64,000 nt of DNA from Arion vulgaris. Taxonomy: Eukaryota > Mollusca > Gastropoda > Stylommatophora > Arionidae. The DNA is taken from the NCBI GenBank assembly GCA_020796225.1, contig CM036771.1, positions 30,696,703 through 30,760,702 of the forward strand. Reading direction: 5' to 3'. A model generated the notes under the pieces. It ran no database searches and was not told the DNA's origin. It worked only from the letters and a program-made list of their open reading frames with translations. Shown piece after piece: positions 1 through 11,136 of this stretch (position 1 is its first letter; each line of letters opens with the position of its first letter). The position numbers and the translations under genes are program-made.

Positions 1-500
1 TCAATAGTAGCATTGACTATGACAGCTCTTAGATGTCAATAGTAGCATTGACTATGACAGCTCTTAGATGTCAATAGTAGCATTGACTATGACAGCTCTT
101 AGATGTCAATAGTAGCATTGACTATGACAGCTCTTAGATGTCAATAGTAGCATTGACTATGACAGCTCTTAGATGTCAATAGTAGCATTGATTATGACAG
201 CTCTTAGATGTTAATAGTAGCATTGACTATGACAGCTCTCAGATGTAGCATTGACTGGTTGACAGCTCTTAGATGTATAATTGACTATGACGGCTCTCAG
301 ATGTAGCATTGACTGGTTGACAGCTCTTAGATGTAGCATTGACTGGTTGACAGCTCTCAGATGTAGCATTGACTGGTTGACAGCTCTGAGATGTAGCATT
401 GACTGGTTGACAGCTCTCAGATGTAGCATTGACTGGTTGACAGCTCTTAGACTATGACAGCTCTCAGATGTAGCATTGACTGGTTGACAACTCTGAGATG
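1..500. repeat. Minisatellite, 35-bp then 30-bp units
   Basis: The window opens inside a tandem array. Bases 1 to about 235 are near-identical 35-bp units beginning TCAATAGTAGCATTGACTAT. From about 236 the units shorten to about 30 bp (core TAGCATTGACTGGTTGACAG), with one mixed unit near 270-300. Both forms end in GACAGCTCT(T/C)AGATG, so the second is a derivative of the first. The array runs off the left edge, so its true length is unknown. Open frames across it on the minus strand are repeats, not genes. Confidence 0.95.
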
Positions 501-927
501 GACAACGGATGAAAAAAAGGTATGGGAGTTCCAAAAAAACGGAGAAGAATCGTGGAAGGAAATTTGAAAGATTGTGACCTGATGCTGAAAACAATTTGTT
601 GAAAGGTGAAAGAACAGCACCAAATAAAATCTCTTATGGAAGTCGTATGTATCAAAAGGGACACAAATGGGATATATACAGTAGAACCTTGATTAACCAT
701 CACCGCCCGGACCAGGGCTGTTGCGGATACCGGATAGACGGATAACAGAAATATCTTAATACATATGTAAAGTAGCGTGATTTCGCTGCGAACGAAGATG
801 AAAACAAAATCCTTTAAAAGTGAATAATACATATATATATATATATTGGATTTAATTTTACAAAACGATCAATATAAACTTCAATATAAGAGTAGAAATG
901 TATTGTAATACTATAAACCTATGTTAC

Positions 928-1101
928 TTAAAAATAATCTGTTATCTCCTTCTGTGTCTTTGAGGTTCGAGCTTTCTCCGCAGCGATGTTCCGTAACATA
1001 AGCAGAAGTAAGGTCTGTGTTGTATTTGACATTTCAAACCAGTCAATGCACTTTGATAACATTGTTTCTGCTTCTGAGTGGTTAGCTGGAGGTGTTTGGT
1101 T
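928..1101 (-). pseudogene. pogo/jerky-type transposase, C-terminal fragment
   Basis: On the minus strand an open stretch reads from NQTPPANHSEAETMLSKC through a helical LLLLMLRNIAAEKAR segment to TQKEITDYF and a TAA stop at 928-930. The HSEA..ML...I.WFE pattern and the terminal basic plus QxxIxxYF tail resemble the C-terminus of pogo/Tigger transposases. The last eight residues fit a PCNA-interacting peptide (Q-x-x-I-x-x-Y-F); Drosophila Pogo transposase is known to bind PCNA through such a motif. The DNA-binding and DDE domains are absent. It lies inside the inverted ends at 679-1677, and its 5' part is duplicated by the 70-bp repeat. Confidence 0.6.
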
Positions 1102-1313
1102 AAGCAAACCAGTCGATGCACTTTGATAACATTGTTTCTGCTTCTGAGTGGTTAGCTGGAGGTGTTTGGTTAAGCAAACCAGTCGATGCAGTTTGATAAC
1201 ATTGTTTCTGCTTCTGAGTGGTTAGCTGGAGGTGTTTGGTTAAGCAAACCAGTCGATGCACTTTGATAACATTGTTTCTGCTTCTGAGTGGTTAGCTGGA
1301 GGTGTTTGGTTAA
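1036..1313. repeat. 70-bp tandem repeat, 4 copies
   Basis: Four head-to-tail copies start at 1036, 1106, 1176 and 1246, each opening AAACCAGTC(A/G)ATGCACTTTG and closing GGAGGTGTTTGGTTAAGC; the last copy is cut at 1313. The unit is transposase C-terminal coding sequence of the surrounding pogo-like element, so the repeat arose after insertion. Copies differ at only one or two bases. Confidence 0.95.
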
Positions 1314-1474
1314 GAACGGCAAATTGCGCACTTTCGGTAACGCAAGGATTCGAAGGCTAAAATTTGCTAGAGACGCCGAGTTGGTAAGACTTGTTTACGC
1401 AAGTTCAAACGATTATGCCGTGTGGCCGGCACATACTGTACTTGATTGAGTCTCTCACTTAGTAACGACGTAAT

Positions 1475-1610
1475 TTTTATTCCGAGTCCTGTATACGCTT
1501 CTCAATGCTTTTATTCCGAGTCCTGTATACGCTTCTCAATGCTTTTATTCCGAGTCTTGTATACGCTTCTCAATGCTTTTATTCCGAGTCTTGTATACGC
1601 TTCTCAATGC
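1475..1610. repeat. 34-bp tandem repeat, 4 copies
   Basis: Four copies of a 34-bp unit opening TTTTATTCCGAGTC and closing CGCTTCTCAATGC. It sits near the right inverted end of the pogo-like element, a second independent tandem expansion in that one insertion. Confidence 0.9.
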
Positions 1611-1916
1611 TGTTTTTTAGAAAACGGATAACAGAAACTGACGGTTAAACAAGTGACGGTTAATTGAGATTTTACTGTATCTATATATAGACACACACAC
1701 TAAATCCACAATTCTATTTGCTGTCTTTTATAATACATTTTTCATTTAGGTTCCTACCTTAACATATATAATGTAACGCTCTTATATTAAAGGATATACA
1801 TTTATTTCATATCTTTGAATGTGTTGAACTTGGATATCTATTTAAACATACAGTTGTTGTATTTTACATGAATTATTCTTGTGGCCTTCTAGCTAAAAGA
1901 TCAAAATTTTAGTGCG

Positions 1917-2395
1917 ACATTTCATTGTGGGAGCTTTCATAGATCTAATAGACATGATTCATTGTGGGAGCTTTCATAGATCTAATAGACATGATTCATT
2001 GTGGTAGCTTTCATAGATCTAATAGACATGATTCATTGTGGGAGCTTTCATAGATCTAATAGACATGATTCATTGTGGAGCTTCATAGATCTAATAGACA
2101 TGATTCATTGTGGGAGCTTTCATAGATCTAATAGACATGATTCATTGTGGGAGCTTTCATAGATCTAATAGACATGATTCATTGTGGTAGCTTTCATAGA
2201 TCTAATAGACATGATTCATTGTGGTAGCTTCATAGATCTAATAGACATGATTCATAGTGGAGCTTTCATAGATCTAATAGACATGATTCATTGTTGGAGC
2301 TTTCATAGATCTAATAGACATGATTCATTGTTGGAAGCTTTCATAGATCTAATAGACATGATTCATTGTGGGAGGCTTCATAGATCTAATAGGCT
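1917..2395. repeat. 37-bp minisatellite, about 13 copies
   Basis: Units open CATTGTGGGAGCTTTCATAG and close ATCTAATAGACATGATT. Variants include GGTAGC for GGGAGC and one-base losses. The plus-strand frame over it is open only because the unit lacks stops in some phases. Confidence 0.95.
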
Positions 2396-2449
2396 AACTA
2401 AATATTTTAAAATAAATTCCCACCATCTCTCTTTCGAAAGAATGACGAC

Positions 2450-2700
2450 GCTCCCAATTTTTACACGTTCCAAATGTAACTGGGTCTACTGCAGCGGCAC
2501 TACCGAGTAATGACTCAATTTTTACACGTTCCAAATGTAACTGGGCTCTACTGCAAAGGGCCCGGCACTACCGAGTAATGACTCAATTTTTACACGTTCC
2601 AAATGTAACTGGGTCTACTGCAGAGGCACTAACCTGAGTAATGACTCAATTTTTACACGTTCCAAATGTAACTGGGTCTTCCGCAACGGCACTATCCAAT
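2450..2700. repeat. About 61-64-bp tandem repeat, 4 copies
   Basis: Four imperfect copies share TTTTTACACGTTCCAAATGT followed by AACTGGG(T/C)TCTACTGCA and CACTA.C.GAGTAATGACTC. Copies differ by small indels. About 55 bp of unrelated sequence separates it from the preceding 37-bp array. Confidence 0.9.
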
Positions 2701-2705
2701 TTAAA

Positions 2706-3400
2706 TATAAATGATAATTAAAAAAATACAACGAATTGCACAAAAAACATTAAGTGAATCTTGTTTAAAAATTTAAAAAAAAAAGATCATGAAAAGGCTT
2801 GTCGGAGAATTGGTAATACCCGAAGGAATTGTGTGTGAGACAGCTTGTCGTTTTATTCGAGTTAATAAAGAAATAATTTATCCCACAAATAAAGCTTTTC
2901 TGGCGTATAAAACACAAATATTTTGTTTGGTCTACATTTTCTAAATAATTATAAATAAACAAAGCATCGTTAATAATTGGGACATAACAATAGTTTGCGT
3001 TTTCACAAGGTGTATGTTAACCAAGTATTGTTGTGACACGTGTTAGGTTTCTGTTTTATCATCAACTGTCATAATGTCTTATCTGACATGTTTGTTTCGG
3101 AAACATTATCTTCCACATTTTGCTTCTGTCACACATTGATTAACGGTTGGATAGAAAAGTGGGTAACTCTTGTCCTGGTACGAAACAAAACAAAAATAAG
3201 TGCGGAGGTTTAGGAAGAGGGAAAAATAGGGTAGGATTTTTGTGCTAATATAAATTTTGTTCGTATTGTTATATAAACAATATGAGAAACGAAACAAAGA
3301 ATACAGAATTAAAAATGGATTAGAAAAATATTACAAGAAAACTATTGTTTAATTACAATTACAAGTGAAAAAGGACATAATTTGTGAGAGAAGAGTAATG
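2706..3400. other. AT-rich stretch, no gene seen
   Basis: About 700 bp of AT-rich DNA with short chance frames only. I see no domain, splice-compatible coding run or repeat boundary that I can name. Confidence 0.5.
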
Positions 3401-3404
3401 GTGA

Positions 3405-3625
3405 AACACGTAATAACAAAGTACTGTAGTTTTACAAAATTCAAAAATAATAACAATACACAGCAACGTTTCGACCCAAAGGTCTTTATCAAACAAAAGA
3501 AATAAGAGAGATGAAGAATTTCTTGAAACAACATGACTCGAAACGTTGCTGAAGATTGTTATTGTTTTTTGTATTTTGAAGAGAAGAGTAATGTTACCTA
3601 GCAACAACACACACGTAATAAATCA
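3405..3625. mobile_element. Penelope-type 3' ends, inverted pair
   Basis: On the minus strand 3461-3495 reads TTTGATAAAGACC, a loop, GGGTCGAAACGTTGCTG, followed outward by the ACTACAGTACTTTG block at 3418-3440. On the plus strand 3539-3577 repeats CGAAACGTTGCTGAAGATTGT. The same two blocks lie in the same order downstream of the GIY-YIG coding region at 61599-62063, which ties them to a Penelope-like element. Here no coding region remains, only two termini facing each other. Confidence 0.6.
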
Positions 3626-3780
3626 ATAACACAACAACGGAAAACATCGGTAGACTTTTGTCAGATTATAAATCTATCAACACACCAATCTATTAATCAA
3701 CCAGTCTATCCGTCTAACAATAAATCATTCCGTCAGTCTATCATTTTAACAATCTATCATTCAAACTTCTGTTTCTTTTT

Positions 3781-4276
3781 CTTCTTGAAACACTCCATAC
3801 CAGTCATTTGTTAACCAATCTTTGTGATTTGTATGTGATCTGAGCCTAAGAGCGATTGTATGTGGTGCCAGTTATGCGCCTATGTGTAGTCCAGCACATA
3901 TGATTTCTGCGATGTATATATCTAAAGTATTATAATGTTTGATGAGCTCGGAAAATGTTGACTCGGTTTAGAAATGATGAAAATATGACGTCAGAAATCA
4001 TATGATACATCTCCCGTGTGTTGCTGCTGGGGATCGTAGTGGGAGCACAGAATAGTACCACTGTGGCCTACAAAGCATGTCGTAAGAGGCAACTGAGGTA
4101 GGGGCCTAGGAAGCTACCATAGTAAATAAAAAGCATCGCAGAAATCGGATGTGCTGGCCTACGTCTAGGCGCATAACTAGCACAACGTACAATCGCTCGT
4201 AGGCTCAGATCACATACAAGTCCCAAAGAGTGGTTAACATGTTGTCGCTATGAAGCGTTCGAAGAAGAAGAAGAAA
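3781..4276. mobile_element. Fold-back MITE-like element with long inverted ends
   Basis: Bases about 3781-3925 are matched in inverted orientation by about 4135-4276. Paired blocks include GTATGTGATCTGAGCCTA and its complement, AGTTATGCGCCTA, and TTTCTGCGATG. The arms are roughly 130-145 bp with mismatches and flank about 210 bp of unpaired DNA, with no coding capacity. Long arms relative to length suggest a fold-back element or MITE. The outermost parts are CTTCTTC-rich and no target duplication is clear. Confidence 0.65.
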
Positions 4277-4334
4277 AAGAAGAAATATGATATATGGATA
4301 CATTCAAATAGTGTTGAGAGATTATAACAGCAAA

Positions 4335-4470
4335 TCTAGGATTGTTGCCAGAGTTACGCAGTTCGTGCTTTGTGCAGTACTTTCGGCAGATGGCGCGCCA
4401 TTTCTGCGGAGATGAGCCGAACCATATGGGGTAAAAGCTGCAGCAATCAAGCCAATTCTTCGTCTGTAGG
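4335..4470 (+). repeat. SINE-1 fragment (body, plus strand)
   Basis: TTGTTGCCAGAGTTACGCAG, TTCGTGCTTTGTGCA and CATTTCTGCG match the body of the complete SINE at 32118-32375 (GAGTTCGTGCTTTGCACA, GACATTTCTGCG). The tRNA-like head is missing. Confidence 0.6.
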
Positions 4471-4678
4471 CAACTTAAACTGCAAATCTGTCTCTCTAAC
4501 AGATATAATGAAGATCACATATTTTCAAATACATTTGATAAATATAACTAAGGTTATGTCCACTAACTAATTAAAATTCGATTTCAAAATTACCAACAAT
4601 AAAGAAATTGAAAAATATGACAAAATATAATATATAGACTCTCGTGAGTACAGCCAATCGTGAGCTGTTTGCCTAAAT

Positions 4679-4784
4679 CATAGATTCCCAAACTTTTTCG
4701 GTCCACCGCCCACTTTGCACGACATAAACTTTGTAACACTCCTCCCCATTGTAACAATTTGCAACCCCCGAACCACACACACAC

Positions 4785-4818
<34 letters not shown>

Positions 4819-5095
4819 GCTCTATTTTCTCTTTGACATAGAAAATTGATATATATTTCTGTCATACATGATCAATTTTCGAATGATCATATACATGAAA
4901 TCAAAAATTGATGAAAAAATAAATCGTGTAAGATGGGCATAAGATGAAAATGCAGAATTCAAATTGTTAATGATTATTCTATCGCAAAATCACGAAAAAA
5001 ACTCCACCCAATTGTTTCTAAACCCACTTTCGCCCCCTCCCTGGAATGCTTCAGCGCCCACAGGGGGACGGTACCACCCACTTTGGGAACACATG
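4679..5095. mobile_element. hAT-like MITE, 417 bp
   Basis: The left end CATAGATTCCCAAACTTTTT and the right end (inward) CATGTGTTCCCAAAGTGGG are inverted repeats of the CA...TTCCCAAA type common in hAT MITEs. The flanking octamers GCCTAAAT (4671-4678) and TCCTAAAC (5096-5103) agree at 6 of 8 bases, consistent with an old 8-bp target duplication. The interior has no coding potential and includes a CA/TA microsatellite near 4770-4815. Partial relatives occur at 47374-47475 and 60500-60750. Confidence 0.65.
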
Positions 5096-5106
5096 TCCTA
5101 AACACA

Positions 5107-5190
5107 CTGAAACAAATGATTGGGAGATCGGAGCAATTATGGACATGTCCGATGTGCAATGTGCGATGATCTTACAAATGAACAATGAAC
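5107..5190 (+). repeat. RNase-H LINE tail fragment
   Basis: GGGAGATCGGAGCAATTATGGACATGTCC followed by GATGTGCAATG is shared with the LINE tails near 15480-15600, 30270-30500 and 35795-36200. Those encode the stretch after an RNase H-like domain (SR.TL...RSEH.W). Only the last part is left here. Confidence 0.45.
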
Positions 5191-5264
5191 ATTATCTAGA
5201 CTTTGTTATTACCAATATTGAAGACTGTACATGGACGCTGCCATCAAACGATATTTAAAAAACT

Positions 5265-5435
5265 AGTCACGACAGAGATGAAGTGTTTACGCAGAATGTG
5301 GGGCTGTATCAAGAAGAGACTGGTTGAGAAATGAAGACAGCAGGAAAAATGGGTACAACATCAGTACTGAACTTCATCAAGAAACAACAAATTTAATGAT
5401 GTGGCACCTCAACGGGCAATGCTATTGAGATACAG
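5265..5435 (+). pseudogene. LINE reverse-transcriptase tail fragment
   Basis: Translation in shifting frames gives MKCLRRMWG, then a K/RR-x-R-L-RNED.R stretch, then V.TTSVLNFIKKQQI and an FNDVAP piece. This is the typical region between the thumb and the C-terminus of endonuclease/RT LINEs (CLRR..G.SRRDR.RNE.IR...G). At least two frameshifts and stops break it. A second copy is on the minus strand at 46365-46535. Confidence 0.55.
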
Positions 5436-5454
5436 TAAATACAAGAAAAAAGTT

Positions 5455-6066
5455 TTACAACGAAAGTGCTGAAGGAAGAGGCTTCGTCATAATATATATT
5501 TCTTTACTTGAGGGGTCTAAATTACATGTACCCCTGAAGTCGGAGTAAAGTTCGCTTGAATGGCCAAGCACATTGGGGAAAAGGAAAACGATATACGTCA
5601 GATAAAAATACGTCAGATGAGTCATATGAAGTGTCATGACTAAGCTTAAATTCAGTTAGGACGAACGGAGAGAAAAAAAATAAACAGGACGACATAATAT
5701 GCAATTAATCGAATAATTGGTGTACTGTAAAGAGAAAAGAAAAGTTAATATTGTTTGCATAACACAGACAGAGAAGTGTGTATTCTGTGCATGACCGGAA
5801 AGTGGGTGAAAGTAACGTTGTACCTGCAAACACGGGAACGTGAACATGTGGTTATCTGATCTTTCGTCATGGTATCAGTTTTATCAGCTATAACTTGGAT
5901 AGAGATTAGTCATGAATTATCAGGCTGTCTCTTTAACTTGGAGACATAAAACTTGGTTTCTGTCTTTCTTCTCATGTTATCTACAGAGGACCCTGTTTTC
6001 TTGCTTGCTCATGTTACTACAGACTGGCCTGTTTCATTAGTTAGCACTGAGGTTTGGAGATATAGA
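5455..6066. other. No gene seen
   Basis: About 600 bp without a recognisable domain or element end. The last part (5940-6066) already carries degenerate TTGGAGA and CTGTCTGTAT pieces, so it may be decayed outer units of the array that follows. Confidence 0.4.
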
Positions 6067-6650
6067 GACAGGTTCCTGTCTGTATTAGATTGTGCACTGA
6101 GTTTGGAGACTATAGAGAACTTGTTCCTGTCTGTATTAGATTGTGCACTGAGTTTGGAGACTATAGAGAACTTGTTCCTGTCTGTATTAGATTGTGCACT
6201 GAGTTTGGAGACTATAGAGAACTTGTTCCTGTCTGTATTAGATTGTGCACTGAGTTTGGAGACTATAGAGAACTTGTTCCTGTCTGTATTAGATTGTGCA
6301 CTGAGTTTGGAGACTATAGAGAACTTGTTCCTGTCTGTATTAGATTGTGCATTGAGTTTAGAGACTATAGAGAACTTGTTCCTGTCTGTATTAGATTGTG
6401 CACTGAGTTTGGAGACTATAGAGAACTTGTTCCTGTCTGTATTAGATTGTGCACTGAGTTTGGAGACTATAGAGAACTTGTTCCTGTCTGTATTAGATTG
6501 TGCACTGAGTTTGGAGACTATAGAGAACTTGTTCCTGTCTGTATTAGATTGTGCACTGAGTTTGGAGAATATAGAGAACTTGTTCCTGTCTGTATTAGAT
6601 AGTGCACTGAGTTTGGAGAATATAGAGAGACTTGTTTGTTTGTATTAGAT
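6067..6650. repeat. 51-bp minisatellite, about 11 copies
   Basis: Units of 51 bp open GTGCACTGAGTTTGGAGACT and end TGTCTGTATTAGATT. As 51 is a multiple of three, a plus-strand frame from 5953 stays open and spells a 17-residue repeat (FLSVLDCALSLETIENL). There is no evidence that it is a gene: all copies are nearly identical at silent and replacement positions alike, and a second frame is open too. Confidence 0.95.
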
Positions 6651-7110
6651 TGTGCACTGAGTTTGGAGAATATGGAAGACTTGGTTTTGTTTGTATTTGA
6701 TTTTCACTGAGTTTGGAGAATATAGAAGACTTGGTTTTGTTTGTATTTGATTTTCACTGAGTTTGGAGAATATAGAAGACTTGGTTTTGTTTGTATTTGA
6801 TTTTCACTGAGTTTGGAGAATATAGAAGACTTGGTTTTGTTTGTATTTGATTTTCACTGAGTTTGGAGAATATAGAAGACTTGGTTTTGTTTGTATTTGA
6901 TTTTCACTGAGTTTGGAGAATATAGAAGACTTGGTTTTGTTTGTATTTGATTTTCACTGAGTTTGGAGAATATAGAAGACTTGGTTTTGTTTGTATTTGA
7001 TTTTCACTGAGTTTGGAGAATATAGAAGACTTGGTTTTGTTTGTATTTGATTTTCACTGAGTTTGGAGAATATAGAAGACTTGGTTTTGTTTGTATTTGA
7101 TTTTACTGAG
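6650..7110. repeat. 50-bp minisatellite, about 9 copies
   Basis: A diverged subfamily of the preceding array: units open TTCACTGAGTTTGGAGAATA and contain GACTTGGTTTTGTTTGTATT. Two hybrid units near 6600-6680 link the types. The one-base shorter period destroys the long reading frame. Confidence 0.95.
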
Positions 7111-7302
7111 TTTGGAGAATATAGATGACCAATCTGGCATTTTGTTTGACTTGATCAACTGGTTTTGTGATATGAGGATTGGACAAAATGGCCATTTGAA
7201 GAACATTGGATCAATCAAGAAAATTTTTGTTGCAAACAATCCAACTCGATATCCAGTAGAAACTCAGGTGATTAATGAAGAGAAATATAGTTGAAGGAAC
7301 AA

Positions 7303-10300
7303 CATATGTAAAGTAAAGGAGACAACATGATGTAAAGTGAAGGAGACAACATAGTGTAAAGTAAGGAGACAACATAGGTGTAAAGTAAAGGAGACAACAT
7401 AGGTGTAAAGTAAAGGAGACAACATAGGTGTAAAGTAAAGGAGACAACATAGGTGTAAAGTAAAGGAGACAACATAGGTGTAAAGTGAAGGAGACAACAT
7501 AGGTGTAAAGTAAAGGAGACAACATAGGTGTAAAGTAAAGGAGACAACATAGTGTAAAGTAAAGGAGACAACATAGTGTAAAGTAAAGAGACAACATAGA
7601 TGTAAAGTAAAGGAGACAACATAGATGTAAAGTGAAGATGATAACATAGATGTAAAGTAAAGGAGACAACATAGGTGTAAAGTAAAGGAGACAACATAGG
7701 TGTAAAGTAAAGGAGACAACATAGGTGTAAAGTAAAGGAGACAACATAGGTGTAAAGTAAAGGAGACAACATAGGTGTAAAGTGAAGGAGACAACATAGG
7801 TGTAAGTAAAGGAGACAACATAGGTGTAAAGTAAAGGAGACAACATAGGTGTAAAGTAAAGGAGACAACATAGGTGTAAAGTAAAGGAGACAACATAGAT
7901 GTAAAGTAAAGGAGACAACATAGATGTAAAGTGAAGGAGACAACATAGATGTAAAGTAAAGGAGACAACATAGGTGTAAAGTGAAGGAGACAACATAGGT
8001 GTAAAGTAAAGGAGACAACATAGATGTAAAGTAAAGGAGACAACATAGATGTAAAGTAAAGGAGACAACATAGGTGTAAAGTAAAGGAGACAACATAGAT
8101 GTAAAGTAAAGGAGACAACATAGATGTAAAGTAAAGGAGACAACATAGATGTAAAGTAAAGGAGACAACATAGGTGTAAAGTAAAGGAGACAACATAGGT
8201 GTAAAGTTAAGGAGACAACATAGGTGTAAAGTAAAGGAGACAACATAGTGTAAAACAACATGTAAATAGAGAAACATAGGTGTAAAGTAAAGGAGACAAC
8301 ATAGATGTAAAGTAAAGGAGACAACATAGATGTAAAGTAAAGGAGACAACATAGAATGTAAAGGGCAAAGATGAAAATAGATGTCAAAGTGAAGGAGACA
8401 ACATAGGTGTAAAGTAAAGGAGACAACATAGGTGTAAAGTGAAGGAGACAACATAGATGGAAAGTAAAGGAGACAACATAGATGTAAAGTAAAGGAGACA
8501 ACATAGATGTAAAGTAAAGGAGACAACATAGATGTAAAAGAAAGGAGACAACATAGATGTAAAGTAAAGGAGACAACATATGTGTAAAGTAAAGGAGACA
8601 ACATAGATGTAAAGTAAAGGAGACAACATAGATGTAAAGTAAAGGAGACAACATAGGTGTAAAGTAAAGGAAACAACATAGATGTAAGAAAGGAGACAAC
8701 ATAGATGTAAAGTAAAGGAGACAACATAGGTGTAAAGTGAAGGAGACAACATAGATGTAAAGTAAAGGAGACAACATAGGTGTAAAGTAAAGGAACAACA
8801 TAGGTGTAAAGTAAAGGAGACAAACATAGGTAAAGTAAAGGAGACAACATGATGTAGTAAAGGAGACAACATGATGTAAATAAAGGAGACAACATAGATG
8901 TAAAGTAAAGGAGACAACATAGATGTAAAGTAAAGGAGACAACATAGATGTAAAGTTAAGGAGACAACATAGGTGTAAAGTAAAGGAGACAACATAGGTG
9001 TAAAGTGAAGGAGACAACTAGATGTAAAGTAAAGGAGACAAATATAGATGTAAAGTAAAGGAGACAACATAGGTGTAAAGTGAAGGAGACGACATAGGTG
9101 TAAAGTGAAGGAGACAACATAGATGTAAAGTAAAGGAGATAAATAGGTGTAAAGTGAAAGGAGACAACATGAGGTGTAAAGTAAAGGAGACATAAAGGTG
9201 TAAAGTAAAGGAGACAACATAAGTGTAAAGTGAAGGAGACAACATAGGTGTAAAGTAAAGGAGACAACATAGATGTAAAGTAAAGGAGACAACATAGGTG
9301 TAAAGTAAAGGAGACAACATAGATGTAAAGTAAAGGAGACAACATAGGTGTAAAGTAAAGGAGACAACATAGATGTAAAGTAAAGGAGACAACATAGGTG
9401 TAAGTAAAGGAGATAAATAGATGTAAAGTACAAGTGGAGACAAAAAAGATGTAAAGTAAAGGAGACAACATAGGTGTAAAGTAAAGGAGACAACATAGAT
9501 GTAAATTAAAGGAGACAACATAGATGTAAAGTAAAGGAGACAACATAGATGTAAAGTGAAGGAGACAACATAGATGTAAAGTAAAGGAGACAACATAGAT
9601 GTAAAGTAAAGGAGACAACATAGGTGTAAAGTGAAGGAGACAACATAGATGTAAAGTAAAGGAGACAACATAGGTGTAAAGTAAAGGAGACAACATAGGT
9701 GTAAAGTAAAGGAGACAACATAGGTGTAAAGTAAAGGAGACAACATAGGTGTAAAGTGAAGGAGACAACATAGATGTAAAGTAAAGGAGACAACATAGGT
9801 GTAAAGTGAAGGAGACAACATAGATGTAAAGTAAAGGAGACAACATAGATGTAAAGTGAAGGAGACAACATAGGTGTAAAGTAAAGGAGACAACATAGGT
9901 GTAAAGTAAAGGAGACAACATAGATGTAAAGTAAAGGAGACAACATAGATGTAAAGTAAAGGAGACAACATAGATGTAAAGTGAAGGAGACAACATAGAT
10001 GTAAAGTGAAGGAGACAACATAGATGTAAAGTAAAGGAGACAACATAGATGTAAAGTAAAGGAGACAACATAGGTGTAAAGTGAAGGAGACAACATAGAT
10101 GTAAAGTAAAGGAGACAACATAGGTGTAAAGTAAAGGAGACAACATAGGTGTAAAGTAAAGGAGACAACATAGGTGTAAAGTAAAGGAGACAACATAGGT
10201 GTAAAGTGAAGGAGACAACATAGATGTAAAGTAAAGGAGACAACATAGATGTAAAGCAAAGGAGACAACATAGGTGTAAAGTAAAGGAGACAACATAGAT

Positions 10301-10858
10301 GTAAAGTGAAGGAGACAACATAGGTGTAAAGTAAAGGAGACAACATAGATGTAAAGTAAAGGAGACAACATAGATGTAAAGTGAAGATGATAACATAGAT
10401 GTAAAGTGAAGGAGACAACATAGATGTAAAGTGAAGATGATAACATAGATGTAAAGTGAAGGAGACAACATAGATGGAAAGTGAAGATGACAACATAGGT
10501 GTAAAGTGAAGGAGACAACATAGTGTAAAGTAAAGGGAGACAACATAGGTGTAAAGTAAAGGAGACAACATAAGTGTAAAGTGAAGATGACAACATAGGT
10601 GTAAAGTAAAGGAGACAACATAGGTGTAAAGTGAAGGAGACAACATAGGTGTAAAGTAAAGGAGACAACATAGATGTAAAGTAAAGGAGACAACATAGGT
10701 GTAAAGTAAAGGAGACAACATAGGTGTAAAGTGAAGGAGACAACATAGATGTAAAGTAAAGGAGACAACATAGATGTAAAGTGAAGGAGACAACATAGAT
10801 GTAAAGTGAAGATGATAACATAGGTGTAAAGTGAAGGAGACAACATAAGTGTAAAGCA
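7303..10858. repeat. 25-bp minisatellite, about 140 copies
   Basis: The unit is GTGTAAAGTAAAGGAGACAA plus CATAG. It varies chiefly at two positions, TAG(A/G)TG and AGT(A/G)AAG, with rarer GATGATAAC variants and one-base losses. No phase of the minus-strand unit contains a stop, which explains the overlapping minus-strand frames of 300-640 codons; these are not genes. A ten-unit variant string is repeated 450 bp apart (9546 and 9996), evidence of higher-order duplication. Confidence 0.97.
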
Positions 10859-11136
10859 ATGCTGTTCAACGTTTGAAATATTGTAGTGCATCTGGGCTAA
10901 TAATGTGGAGGCTCGGACGCCGCACTGCAATTTCAATAATAATTCTACTTGTAATAATAAAAGTAAATTAATAGTAATATGAATAAAAAATACTAACAGA
11001 TAAAAACTTAATCCTGATTGCAAATTACATCTTTTTTTTACAAAAACAAACTGGTTCATACTGTTATTCAGAAACACATTTCTTTCCTAAAATGCTGGTT
11101 AATGTTAAACCCTGAGGAATAAAATAGGTGCCGGAT

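Larger units (their letters stand above)
679..1677. mobile_element. pogo/Tigger-like DNA transposon, decayed
   Basis: The left end reads CAGTAGAACCTTGATTAACC and the right end, read inward on the other strand, CAGTAAAATCTCAATTAACC. Both continue into CATCAC/GTCAC and a CGGATAACAGAAA block, and both are flanked by TA (677-678 and 1678-1679). CAGT(A/G)(G/A)AA.CTC.ATTA ends with a TA target duplication are typical of the pogo/Tigger branch of Tc1/mariner. The element is about 1 kb, holds two internal tandem expansions and only a C-terminal piece of transposase (minus strand), so it is not autonomous. Confidence 0.8.

Noticed and set aside
3106..3610. Minus-strand Phe/Cys-rich small proteins
   Set aside because: AT-rich chance frames. 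The right part overlaps Penelope terminal sequence, which is non-coding.
5953..6648. 231-codon repetitive protein (17-residue repeats)
   Set aside because: The unit is 51 bp, so the frame stays open automatically. A second frame is open over the same DNA, and the following 50-bp block of the same family is not open, so there is no sign of selection on protein.
7211..11077. Overlapping minus-strand open frames of 300-640 codons
   Set aside because: They are produced by a 25-bp unit with no stop in any phase of the minus strand. They repeat one 25-residue string, overlap each other in all frames, and have no domain or start context.
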